The notes: generated by a model from the sequence alone, not told the origin. A stretch of DNA of 27,531 nucleotides from CALHVX01 sp051027215 (GCA_051027215.1 JBPCXR010000321.1:1-27531), one strand, 5' to 3'; positions 15,305 through 22,806 are shown, counted from the first letter of the stretch. Translations and numbers: made by a program.

Positions 15305-16876
15305 ATGATTCGTTACTTGCCGTTCGCGCTGGTCGCTGTGCTTTGCGCTGCGTCGTTCTGGCTGCCGCCTTGGGTTGCATTGATCAGCTGGCCGCTGCTG
15401 CTGCTGGGCATTTGGGACCTGAGTCAACGCAGCCACAGCTTGCATCGCAACTACCCAATGATCGGTCATCTGCGCGAGATGGCCGAGAGCATTCGTCCGC
15501 AAATGCAACAGTACTTTGTTGAAAGCGATACCGAAGGCAAGCCCTACGATCGTGAACAGCGCTCGCTGATTTACCAGCGGGCGAAGAACGCTGTGGAGAC
15601 CCATCCGTTTGGAACGGAACGCGACGTGCAACGCAGCGGTTATGAGTGGATCACCCACTCCATTGCGCCAAAGCCACCCGCCAGTGAGCCGCCCAGAGTG
15701 CCCATCGGCGGCAGCGAGTGTCGGCAGCCCTATGCGTCGGCTTTGCTCAATGTCTCGGCGATGAGTTTTGGCTCGTTGTCTGGGGCGGCGATTGAAGCGC
15801 TCTCTACAGGTGCAGCAGCCGGTGGATTTGCCCATGACACCGGCGAGGGAGCAATTAGCCCATACCACGAGCGCGGCGGCGCTGACCTCATTTGGGAGCT
15901 GGGTACAGGGTATTACGGATGTCGAAGCCAGCAAGGGGGCTTCGACGCTGGGGCCTTTACTGAGAAAGCTGGTTTGGACCAGGTGAAGATGATCGAGATC
16001 AAGCTCTCTCAAGGGGCGAAGCCGGGCCACGGTGGCATCTTACCCGCGGCTAAAGTCAGCGCCGAAATTGCCAGCACCCGAGGCATTCCTGAAGGCGAAT
16101 CCTGCGTTTCGCCGCCGTACCATCAAACCTTCAGTACGCCACGAGGCTTGTTGGACTTTGTCGCTGAGCTGCGTGCGCTAAGCGGTGGCAAACCGGTGGG
16201 CTTTAAGCTCTGCATCGGTCATCGCTGGGAATTCTTGGGGATCTGTAAGGCCATGCTCGATAGCGGGATCCGACCAGATTTCATCGTGATCGACGGCACC
16301 GAGGGTGGTACCGGCGCAGCACCGGTCGAGTTTACCGATCACATGGGTATGCCCCTACGGGAGGGTTTGTTGTTCGCCCGCAACGCTCTGGTAGGTTGTG
16401 ATCTGAGCGGTGACATACGCCTTGGTGCAGCAGGCAAGATGGTCAGTGGCTTCGATATGGCCATCGCCATGGCACTAGGCGCTGACTGGTGCAATGCGGC
16501 GCGGGCCTTCATGTTCGCCCTTGGTTGCCTGCAATCCCAGAGCTGTCATACCAATCATTGCCCGGTTGGCGTCGCCACTCAGGATCCGCGGCGCCAAAGT
16601 GCGCTCAATGTCGTGGACAAAGCGGAACGGGTTGCCGCCTTTCAGGCAAAGACCGTGCATGCACTGCTGGAGCTAGCCGGTGCGGCCGGCCTCACTGACC
16701 CACACCAGCTGCAGCCCTACCACTTCTTTCATCGCACTTCGTCCCGAGAGGCGAGGTTGTTGAGCGAAACCTATCCGTTCCTGGAACTGGGCGCTTTGCG
16801 TAGCGGTGCGGGTGACGAGCACTGGCAGAGGCTCTGGGCACGAGCGAGCGCCGACAGTTTCGAGCGCATGGGCTAA
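15305..16876 (+). CDS. Membrane-anchored FMN glutamate synthase-like protein (GltB central/FMN domain)
   Basis: A 523-residue protein with two N-terminal hydrophobic helices (about 3-36) followed by a glutamate synthase FMN-binding domain. Seen: MSFGSLSGAAIEALSTGA, KPGHGGILP, DGTEGGTGAAP and the cysteine motif C408-x5-C414-x4-C419 followed by PVGVAT, which in glutamate synthase binds a 3Fe-4S cluster. There is no glutaminase domain and no GltD-like gene nearby, so it probably is not a normal NADPH-GOGAT; orphan members have unknown reactions. Start: GAGGA (15295-15299) precedes the ATG at 15305 by 5 nt; the longer TTG-started frame (15236) would overlap the divergent MFS gene. The gene converges with the FHA-like gene, 38 nt apart. 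Confidence 0.88.
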   Translation: MIRYLPFALVAVLCAASFWLPPWVALISWPLLLLGIWDLSQRSHSLHRNYPMIGHLREMAESIRPQMQQYFVESDTEGKPYDREQRSLIYQRAKNAVETHPFGTERDVQRSGYEWITHSIAPKPPASEPPRVPIGGSECRQPYASALLNVSAMSFGSLSGAAIEALSTGAAAGGFAHDTGEGAISPYHERGGADLIWELGTGYYGCRSQQGGFDAGAFTEKAGLDQVKMIEIKLSQGAKPGHGGILPAAKVSAEIASTRGIPEGESCVSPPYHQTFSTPRGLLDFVAELRALSGGKPVGFKLCIGHRWEFLGICKAMLDSGIRPDFIVIDGTEGGTGAAPVEFTDHMGMPLREGLLFARNALVGCDLSGDIRLGAAGKMVSGFDMAIAMALGADWCNAARAFMFALGCLQSQSCHTNHCPVGVATQDPRRQSALNVVDKAERVAAFQAKTVHALLELAGAAGLTDPHQLQPYHFFHRTSSREARLLSETYPFLELGALRSGAGDEHWQRLWARASADSFERMG

Positions 16877-16914
16877 GGGATTACCAGCGCTCGATCAAAC
16901 TGCGTAAGCCGCGA

Positions 16915-18678
16915 CTAGCGGTAGCGGGAGGGCGAACCCGTCCACTGCAGCCAGCGAGCGTTGGCTCGGCTGTGGCGCGGATGGAAGGCGAGCACTTCTT
17001 CTAACGAGTTGCGCGCCTGGAACGAATCTCCAACCTCATAAGCCAGCTCGGCCTGGTTCACCAACAGATCGGCGCAGGCGTTGAGGAGATTGATGGCTTC
17101 TCGATGGCTGGGGTCGTTGGCGAGAATGCTCAGTGCCAGGGCACTCGCGCTGCTCCCCAGCGGCGCGATGATTTGCCCTTCGGCCAAGCGCTGACGCGCC
17201 AGGCGCAAGCGCGAGTCGATTTGTTCGGGGGTCAATGCTTGAGCGTAGCTCGCTGCTCCAATGGGTAACACAAAGGGCTCTTCGGTAACTGGTGCTTGAG
17301 CAATGTTGGCGGCGCTAGGTGCACTGTTGACGCGGTCCTGCACAACGGTCGTGGCTTCTGTTAGCTCCGGTACTCGCGTTGGCACGCTTGTTTGTGCATT
17401 CGCTGGCGAACCAGTTTGTGGATACGTTTGCGAAGATGTTTGGGTGTCGATTTGCGCGGGAACTTGGGCCTGAGCTTCAATTTGCGCAGGAACTTGGACC
17501 TGAGCTTCGCTTTTGGTGGCTGCGGCTGTCACTGTTGTCGAGGCGGTTGCCGCTTCTTGGCTAATCTCTGCTTGAGCGCGCAGTGCGGCGACCCTGTTGC
17601 GGGCGGCCGCGAGGCGGCGCCGGACCACAGCGTTCTCGGGCTCTTGCGCCAGGATGTACTCATAAGAGCGGACCGCAAACTCCCAAGCTGCAGGGTCGTC
17701 TTCCGGGCTGCGAGCGATGATGTTCTGTACTGACGTCAGCAGCTCTTCGGTACGGGTCGGTATGTTCGGTTGCGTGTCGAAATCCGCAGCAGTGGGAACA
17801 GACGCTACGCCTATGTCTCTGTTTGACGCGCTGTTTATGGCAACCAAGATGGCAGCGAGCAAGCCGACACCTAAGATGGCACTTAAGGTCCACAGGTATG
17901 TATAGCTGCGGCGCTCGCGTACGGCAGTTTCTAATCCGCTCGCCGCTCGAAGGCGTGGGGCTGGTTCCGACAGCGCTGGGGTCATCACCGGGCTATTGGC
18001 TGCACCCCGGTTAGGACGTCGAGGATTCGAACTGATCGGTCGCTTTAAGCTCTCAGACACTTCGTTTGCGGCGAACGGCGATTCGGCGTCCACGGGAATG
18101 AGCGCGGTTTCGATGGAGTCATGGCCACCAGTTGTGCGCGCATCTGCCGGGTTGATCCGCTCTGCCAATTTGTCTGCCAGGGCGTTCTGGTAACGCAGTG
18201 TGTCTTGGCGGCTTTGCACTTGCTGATTGATGTCCGATGCCAGTGCCAGATCGCTCTCTGTGATGACGATTTGTTCCAACGTCGGCACGCCAGCATCGTC
18301 GCTGCTCTCGTCGACTTCTACGCAACGTACAACTGCAGGTTCGGCATCGCTCGGACCGCGTTTAAAACTGTCGCTGATGTGCACCCGATTGTGCGGTAAC
18401 TGAATCGGATCACCCGGTTGCAATTGCAACACGTTCTGCGGCTCGCCGTTAATTTCTATGGCGACATCGCGGCGACATGGACGACAACTGAGGCTGCCAT
18501 CTTGCTCGATGGTGAACTCTAGCCAACGGTGGGCGGCGACAGGATGGTTGAGCGTCAACTCGCCCCAACGATCTTCACCCACACGCAAACCGTTGGCGAT
18601 CCTGAGGGTCAGGTCCGCTTCGTCGGTAATCACGTACCAATCGATATCCCGATTGGTATGGCTTGCAGTGGCCGCCAT
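16915..18678 (-). CDS. FHA-like, single-pass membrane protein with Gln/Ala/Pro-rich repeats and helical C-terminus
   Basis: A 587-residue multidomain protein. Residues about 12-105 (LRIANGLRVGEDRWGELTLN through GDPIQLPHNRVHIS) have the spacing of an FHA beta-sandwich, but the phosphothreonine-binding Arg/Ser/His consensus is poorly kept. A linker, then one clear transmembrane helix (about 260-282). The region beyond contains an alpha-helical segment (about 315-370), a low-complexity Gln/Ala/Thr/Pro stretch (390-435) with tandem repeats, and a C-terminal helical region (about 485-570) with TPR-like spacing. With an FHA-like N-terminus in the cytosol, the C-terminus would be periplasmic. It may receive signals from the kinase/PP2C pair, by inference only. 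ATG at 18678; Shine-Dalgarno weak. I do not recognise a named family. Confidence 0.7.
   Translation of the reverse strand: MAATASHTNRDIDWYVITDEADLTLRIANGLRVGEDRWGELTLNHPVAAHRWLEFTIEQDGSLSCRPCRRDVAIEINGEPQNVLQLQPGDPIQLPHNRVHISDSFKRGPSDAEPAVVRCVEVDESSDDAGVPTLEQIVITESDLALASDINQQVQSRQDTLRYQNALADKLAERINPADARTTGGHDSIETALIPVDAESPFAANEVSESLKRPISSNPRRPNRGAANSPVMTPALSEPAPRLRAASGLETAVRERRSYTYLWTLSAILGVGLLAAILVAINSASNRDIGVASVPTAADFDTQPNIPTRTEELLTSVQNIIARSPEDDPAAWEFAVRSYEYILAQEPENAVVRRRLAAARNRVAALRAQAEISQEAATASTTVTAAATKSEAQVQVPAQIEAQAQVPAQIDTQTSSQTYPQTGSPANAQTSVPTRVPELTEATTVVQDRVNSAPSAANIAQAPVTEEPFVLPIGAASYAQALTPEQIDSRLRLARQRLAEGQIIAPLGSSASALALSILANDPSHREAINLLNACADLLVNQAELAYEVGDSFQARNSLEEVLAFHPRHSRANARWLQWTGSPSRYR
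17451..17508 (-). repeat. 30-bp tandem repeat in the FHA-like gene
   Basis: Two copies of a 28-nt core (17451-17478 and 17481-17508) at a 30-nt period, with 2 mismatches. Being a multiple of three, it makes a 10-residue protein repeat (EAQVQVPAQI-like). Such in-frame tandem repeats in a linker often vary between strains. Confidence 0.85.
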
Positions 18679-18977
18679 GGCTTTAGTCAGTGTCCTTGTC
18701 TATGTGCCTCGGTAACCCATCGGTATTCCGAAACCCTCCCCAGAGTGCAAGTCTTGCACCGTGCATTAGGTTGAGAACCGGACGTCGATGTCTTCGTCAA
18801 ACGCCAGTGGCATTTGCTTAGCATCATAGAGCCTTCTATGGGCGCTTAGCGGTCCGCTTACAACTCAATACAGTACAAAATTGCCGGCGCAGAATACTAC
18901 AGCCAACCTACTGGCGCATCCGCCGCGCAGATGATCAATGTTGTCAGTCAATCTGTGGAAGTAGCGCGGTTGGCGTT
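18679..18977. other. Intergenic region upstream of the FHA-like gene
   Basis: About 300 nt between the acyl-CoA dehydrogenase stop and the FHA-like start. It should hold the promoter of the FHA-like gene. Apart from the odd palindrome at 18745-18759, I see no RNA gene, terminator or convincing ORF; a 45-codon minus-strand frame starting near 18840 has no Shine-Dalgarno or recognisable sequence. Confidence 0.6.
18745..18759. promoter_or_regulatory. Perfect 15-bp odd palindrome, candidate operator
   Basis: GTGCAAG (18745-18751), central T, CTTGCAC (18753-18759): 7-bp arms, exact inverse complements. It lies 67 nt upstream of the FHA-like ATG on the minus strand, a position suited to a dimeric repressor or activator. 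A perfect 7-bp-arm palindrome may occur by chance at this scale, so support is moderate. Confidence 0.4.
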
Positions 18978-20186
18978 TTAATCCGGAAGGCCCAAAACGC
19001 GTTTAGCAATGATATTTGCCTGTATTTCATTGCTGCCACCGTAGATGGTGGTGGCCTTGGTCCCCAGCCAATCGCGCACGGCTTCTATCTGTGCATCGGA
19101 ATAAGACGAAGCCTGGGCACTGCCGCCCCAGTCGCTGAGGCTAACGCCGAGACCATCGGTGCCCATTAGCTCGCGTTTGAGTGCGGCGCCATCTTGCTGC
19201 AACGCCGCACCGTAGAGTTTGAAGATGGAGGTGGCGGCGCCCGGTGTGCCAGATTTGGTTTCTTCGTTAACCCGTTTGGCAGTCAGGCGAAAAGCGGCCC
19301 AGTTCATGTTGAACTCGGTTAGCGTACGGCGCACAGCTGGGTCGCTAACTTGACCATTGGCGGTGCTACCGACGTAGTCGCGGGCAATGTCCACTAGGGC
19401 TTCATTCATAGGTCCACGGCGGGAACCACCGCTGAGCCCGCCGATGCCCGAACGCTCGAATTGCAGCAAGCGCTTGCCAATGGTCCAGCCTTTGCCAGCT
19501 TGCCCCACTAAATCTTCTTTTTGCGCGACTGCATCATCGAGAAAGGTTTCGCAGAAAGGCGAGGTGCCTGAAAGCAGGCGTATGGGTTTTACGCTGACAC
19601 CTGGCTGATCCATAGTCAGCAAAACGAAACTGATGCCGTCGTGTTTCGAGGCATCGAAATCAGTGCGCACCAACGCGAACATCCAATCTGCGGTTGCTGC
19701 ACCAGAAGTCCAGATTTTTTGACCGTTGAGTACGTAGTGATCGCCTTTGTCATCGGCGCGAGTCTTTAGCGCCGCCAAGTCAGAACCGGCGTTGGGTTCC
19801 GAGTAGCCCTGGCACCACTGGCGTTGGCCTGCGGCAATCAATGGCAGATGCGCAGCCTTCTGCGCTTCAGTGCCAAATTCCAACAAGGTCGGGCCGATCA
19901 TGGTGACGCCCATGCCGCCCAGCGGTGCTCTGGCGTTGAGCTTGCCCATCTCGTCGTACAGGACCCGAGCTTGGGCAGAATTCAGCCCGCCACCCCCGTA
20001 CTCTTTTGGCCAGGTGGGCACGGTCCAGCCTTTTTCGGCCATGCGTTCCAGCCAGGCTGCGGTATCCGGCTCCAGCTGAACTTTGCTGCTGCCCACGGCA
20101 ATTTGGCCGGGGCCCTTGGCCCCAGTGGGGCAGTTTTCCTGTAGCCATGCGGCGGTTTCTACACGAAAATCAGCAAGTTCAGACAT
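18978..20186 (-). CDS. Acyl-CoA dehydrogenase family protein
   Basis: A 402-residue FAD enzyme that should introduce a 2,3 double bond into an acyl-CoA and pass electrons to ETF. Seen: the FAD/substrate signature QGYSEPNAGSDLAALKTRA (127-143), YVLNGQKIWTSGA (151-163) and the C-terminal IYGGSNEIQANIIAKRVLG. The base position of medium-chain enzymes (Glu in Y-E-G) is Gly383 here; Glu244 in QFERSG aligns with the alternative catalytic Glu of isovaleryl- and long-chain acyl-CoA dehydrogenases. The ATG at 20186 is preferred because GAGGAAG sits just upstream; the longer frame to 20243 adds a positively charged, unlikely N-terminus. Divergent from the selenoprotein operon, 103 nt between starts. 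Confidence 0.92.
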   Translation of the reverse strand: MSELADFRVETAAWLQENCPTGAKGPGQIAVGSSKVQLEPDTAAWLERMAEKGWTVPTWPKEYGGGGLNSAQARVLYDEMGKLNARAPLGGMGVTMIGPTLLEFGTEAQKAAHLPLIAAGQRQWCQGYSEPNAGSDLAALKTRADDKGDHYVLNGQKIWTSGAATADWMFALVRTDFDASKHDGISFVLLTMDQPGVSVKPIRLLSGTSPFCETFLDDAVAQKEDLVGQAGKGWTIGKRLLQFERSGIGGLSGGSRRGPMNEALVDIARDYVGSTANGQVSDPAVRRTLTEFNMNWAAFRLTAKRVNEETKSGTPGAATSIFKLYGAALQQDGAALKRELMGTDGLGVSLSDWGGSAQASSYSDAQIEAVRDWLGTKATTIYGGSNEIQANIIAKRVLGLPD

Positions 20187-20208
20187 ATACTTCCTCAGCG
20201 ACTTTAAA

Positions 20209-20263
20209 ACCCTAGCGGTAAAGCTTACTGGCGTGGCCAGCACCCCTCAAGCTACTCTAGGGT
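20209..20263. promoter_or_regulatory. Inverted repeat between divergent acyl-CoA dehydrogenase and selenoprotein operon
   Basis: ACCCTAG (20209-20215) and CTAGGGT (20257-20263) are exact inverse complements separated by 41 nt, in the only promoter space for both operons. The arms may be a pair of regulator half-sites or could base-pair; chance occurrence is possible. Confidence 0.25.
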
Positions 20264-20289
20264 CTCGTAGTGGGGATCGTGGGGCCATC

Positions 20290-21861
20290 GTGCAGCTGCC
20301 TGAGTATTCATTGTTAGACCTGTCGGATCGACCTGTGAGCCTACCCAAGAGCGGTCCGGCTCTGGTGTGCTTCGTTAAAGAAGATTGCCCCACCTGCAAT
20401 ACCGTAATGCCTTTGTTGGAAGCCCTACATCGGCAATGGGGGGATCGTTGCCCGGTGCAGGTGCTCGGGCAAACTCAGGACGGCAATGCCAAGCTCGTGC
20501 GGGAACACGATCTGAGTGTGCCGATTGCCGATGACTCAGCGCTGCAAGTGAGCTACGCCGCAGACATCGATACTGTGCCGACCTTGTTTTTTGCTGGCGA
20601 GACGCAGCAGCAGCCACTGGTAGGTTTCGTTCGCGATGAGTGGCGCGCGGCGCTGGATCAATGCGCGCAACAGCAGGGCCTCGGCAACGCGGAGATCGCC
20701 TGGGATGAATTGCCCGAGTGGCGCCCAGGCTGTGGCTCTCTGTCGGTAGATCCACTCCACGCCGAGCGCTTGCGGGCTGAGGCGGAGAACAGTCCTATTC
20801 GCGCTCGCCGCCTGGACATCGGTGCATTGGACGATCCGTTCGAGTTCATGTTTGACCAGGGCTTTAGCGATGGCTTGCCGTTGGTCCCGCCTACGCCGGA
20901 ACGGGTGCTGCGCATGCTCGACGGTTGTCGTCGGGATCCCCAGTCCAGCATTGCGCAAATGCCGCCCAACATGGCGGATCTAACCATTGAAAAGGTGGCC
21001 ATCAACGCGGTCATGGCTGGTTGCCGACCGGAATATTTACCGGTGGTGATTGCCGCCCTCGAGGCGATCTGTACCGATGAATACAACATCCATGGCGTTA
21101 TGGCCACGACCATGGGGGCAAGCCCGGCCATCGTTGTGAACGGGCCGATTCGCGAGCAAATAGGCATGAACATGGGGCTCGGTGCATTGGGGCAGGGCAA
21201 TCGCGCCAATGCCACCATCGGTCGAGCAGTGCGCTTGGCCGTACGCAACGTCGGTGGCGCCAAGCCTGGGGGCACGGAGCGCTCAACCCTCGGCAATTCC
21301 GCGAAGTTCACCCAGTGCTTTGCTGAGTGGGAGGAGCGGCATCCTTGGGAACCGTTACATGTGGAGCGTGGTTTCGAGCGCGACGATTCGGTGGTCACGG
21401 TATTTACCATGAGCAGCGGGCCGACATTAATGGTGGATCAGGACTCCCGCAACGGACGGCAGCTGGGAGCAAGCTTTGGCATGTGCCTAGATGCCATCTT
21501 TCATCCGCGAGCCCATTACGCGACCAACGTTTTGCTGGTGGTGTGTCCGGAGCACGTGGATACCTTTGTTAAAGACGGCTACGACAAGGCGGCAATCCGG
21601 GCTCGGATTCAGGAAGTTACCGCGCGATCCATAGCTGAGCTTGGCGCTGACGATGATTGCGCCGTTGGCTTTAAGGCGGCGCAACTGGCGTCCATGGATG
21701 AGCGCACGCTGGCCAAGCGCTTACCGAAATTTCGCGACGAAGCAGATATTCACATTACCGTTGCCGGCGGTGACGCTGGCAAGTTTTCCGGCGCCTTCCA
21801 CGGCTGGGTAACGGGTAGCATGGGGTCCATCGTGACCTCGAAGAAAATAGACGCACGCTAG
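20290..21861 (+). CDS. Thioredoxin-like domain fused to a large UGSC-associated domain
   Basis: A 523-residue protein with two parts. Residues about 1-135 are thioredoxin-like: strand ALVCFVKEDCPTCNTVMPLLEAL with active-site CPTC (33-36) and a TVPTLFF cis-Pro loop (Pro97). After a linker, residues about 175-523 form a large domain marked by FSDGLPLVPPTPERV (192-206), VEKVAINAVMAGC-like (233-245), IVVNGPI (281-287), GQGNRANATIGRAVRL (301-316) and VTVFTMSSG. I recall this domain from proteins that accompany UGSC proteins, but know no enzymatic role. The next gene, 34 nt on, is the UGSC selenoprotein, so CPTC is a natural electron donor to it. Start: GTG at 20290 with GGGG 5 nt upstream; upstream in-frame starts (near 20234 and 20083) overlap the divergent gene. 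Confidence 0.8.
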   Translation: MQLPEYSLLDLSDRPVSLPKSGPALVCFVKEDCPTCNTVMPLLEALHRQWGDRCPVQVLGQTQDGNAKLVREHDLSVPIADDSALQVSYAADIDTVPTLFFAGETQQQPLVGFVRDEWRAALDQCAQQQGLGNAEIAWDELPEWRPGCGSLSVDPLHAERLRAEAENSPIRARRLDIGALDDPFEFMFDQGFSDGLPLVPPTPERVLRMLDGCRRDPQSSIAQMPPNMADLTIEKVAINAVMAGCRPEYLPVVIAALEAICTDEYNIHGVMATTMGASPAIVVNGPIREQIGMNMGLGALGQGNRANATIGRAVRLAVRNVGGAKPGGTERSTLGNSAKFTQCFAEWEERHPWEPLHVERGFERDDSVVTVFTMSSGPTLMVDQDSRNGRQLGASFGMCLDAIFHPRAHYATNVLLVVCPEHVDTFVKDGYDKAAIRARIQEVTARSIAELGADDDCAVGFKAAQLASMDERTLAKRLPKFRDEADIHITVAGGDAGKFSGAFHGWVTGSMGSIVTSKKIDAR

Positions 21862-21895
21862 GGCGCCTCTCGGCGTCGATAACCAGGAGAACATT

Positions 21896-22417
21896 GTGAC
21901 CACCACGATTCTTGATCCCACCGATGAGCGAGTGCCCATGGCTCGGCAGCTGGCGCCGCGCAGTGGCAGCATCAGCGGGCGGCTAGCGCTGCTCGACATT
22001 GCCAAGCCCCAGGGCAACATCCTGCTCGACAGATTGGCCGAGGCCCTGGGCAAGCGCTTGCCTGGCGTGACGATTAACCGTTACAGCAAGCCGACCTTTA
22101 CCAAGCCAGCGCCCGATGAGTTGCGGGCACAGATCCGCGCAGAGAACGACTTCGTCATCGAGGCGCTCGCTGACTGAGGCTCCTGTACCACGTGCAGTTT
22201 GCATGACACGGTATGGTTTGAGATTCAGGGAATTCCTGCGGTTTCAGTGGCTTCTAGTGCGTTTACCGACGCAGCGGCAACCCAGGCCCAAGCGCTCGGC
22301 ATGTTGGACGCACGCTGTGTGTTTGTTGCTCATCCCATTCAGGACGCGACAGAGGCCGAGATGCAGGCTAAGGCCGATGCGGCCGTAGACGCGATTACCG
22401 AGGCGCTGTGCGCTTGA
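21896..22417 (+). CDS. UGSC-family selenoprotein; TGA at 22175-22177 read as selenocysteine
   Basis: Read through its in-frame TGA, the gene gives 173 residues. AGGAG precedes the GTG at 21896. Residues about 25-93 (RLALLDIAKPQGNILLDRL, KPTFTKPAPDEL, AENDFVIEALAD) lead directly to Sec94-Gly-Ser-Cys97, then TTC (Cys100) SLHDTVWFEIQGIPAVSVASSAF. This is the layout of the UGSC family, in which homologues carry either Sec or Cys (CGSC). A hairpin 19 nt after the TGA fits a bacterial SECIS. The second half has no Shine-Dalgarno and begins with no credible start, so it is not a separate gene. Alternatives are a nonsense mutation or sequencing error; conservation of the motif argues against these. 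Neighbours are the thioredoxin-fused gene upstream and a coupled membrane protein downstream. The reaction is unknown. Confidence 0.88.
22178..22213 (+). promoter_or_regulatory. Candidate bacterial SECIS element
   Basis: Stem C191-G192-T193-G194-C195-A196 pairs with T200-G201-C202-A203-T204-G205 (numbers within 22xxx; one G-T wobble), with loop GTT (22197-22199). A lower stem TACC (22186-22189)/GGTA (22210-22213) is separated by a small internal loop. The loop begins 19 nt after the UGA and starts with G-U, which fits the spacing and loop features known for E. coli-type SECIS hairpins recognised by SelB. Folding was done by eye. Confidence 0.7.
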
Positions 22418-22794
22418 GCTGGGTCTACCGTGCGCTGATCGCGCTGATGATATTGCTGTTTGCGATCATGGGTGCGGGTTTCTATCTGGACCCCGTGCGT
22501 GCCGCTGGCCGCATCGGGCTTGAGGCGATGAACCTCACCGGCATGAACGCCATTCACGGCGATCTCGGTGGGTTGTTCGTCGGCATGGCGCTGTTGCTAG
22601 TGCTGGGCCTGTTGCGCCCGGCCTCAGCCTGGTTGTTGGCAGTGGCCGCGCTTCTCGCAACCATTGCCCTGGGGCGCTTGCTCGGCTTTGCCCTGACCGG
22701 GAGCAATAGTGACGATGCGCTGATGGCCCTCGGCGTTGAGGTCATCTGCGTGCTGATATTGATTCTTGGGTCCAGGCGCCTCGCGAGCGAATAG
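22408..22794 (+). CDS. DUF4345-like small membrane protein
   Basis: A 128-residue protein with about four hydrophobic helices (8-27, 52-69, 73-94 and 108-121). The segment NAIHGDLGGLFVGMALLLVLG (47-67) resembles the DUF4345 family signature. GTG at 22408 overlaps the UGSC stop (22415-22417) by 10 nt; TTG at 22414 is an alternative. Translational coupling implies it is part of the selenoprotein unit, perhaps a membrane partner. No function is known to me. Converges with the Rieske gene, 12 nt apart. Confidence 0.8.
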   Translation: MRLSWVYRALIALMILLFAIMGAGFYLDPVRAAGRIGLEAMNLTGMNAIHGDLGGLFVGMALLLVLGLLRPASAWLLAVAALLATIALGRLLGFALTGSNSDDALMALGVEVICVLILILGSRRLASE

Positions 22795-22806
22795 CACCGA
22801 GACGAT

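Noticed and set aside
15140..16030. Long minus-strand open frame (296 codons)
   Set aside because: Antisense to the FMN enzyme with low-quality, Arg/Gln-rich translation.
20083..20289. N-terminal extension of the thioredoxin-fused protein
   Set aside because: It lies antisense to the acyl-CoA dehydrogenase start and adds residues with no thioredoxin-fold character.
22199..22417. Separate small gene starting at TTG after the TGA
   Set aside because: No Shine-Dalgarno, and the protein begins in the middle of the conserved UGSC region; in-frame continuation with a Sec codon explains it better.
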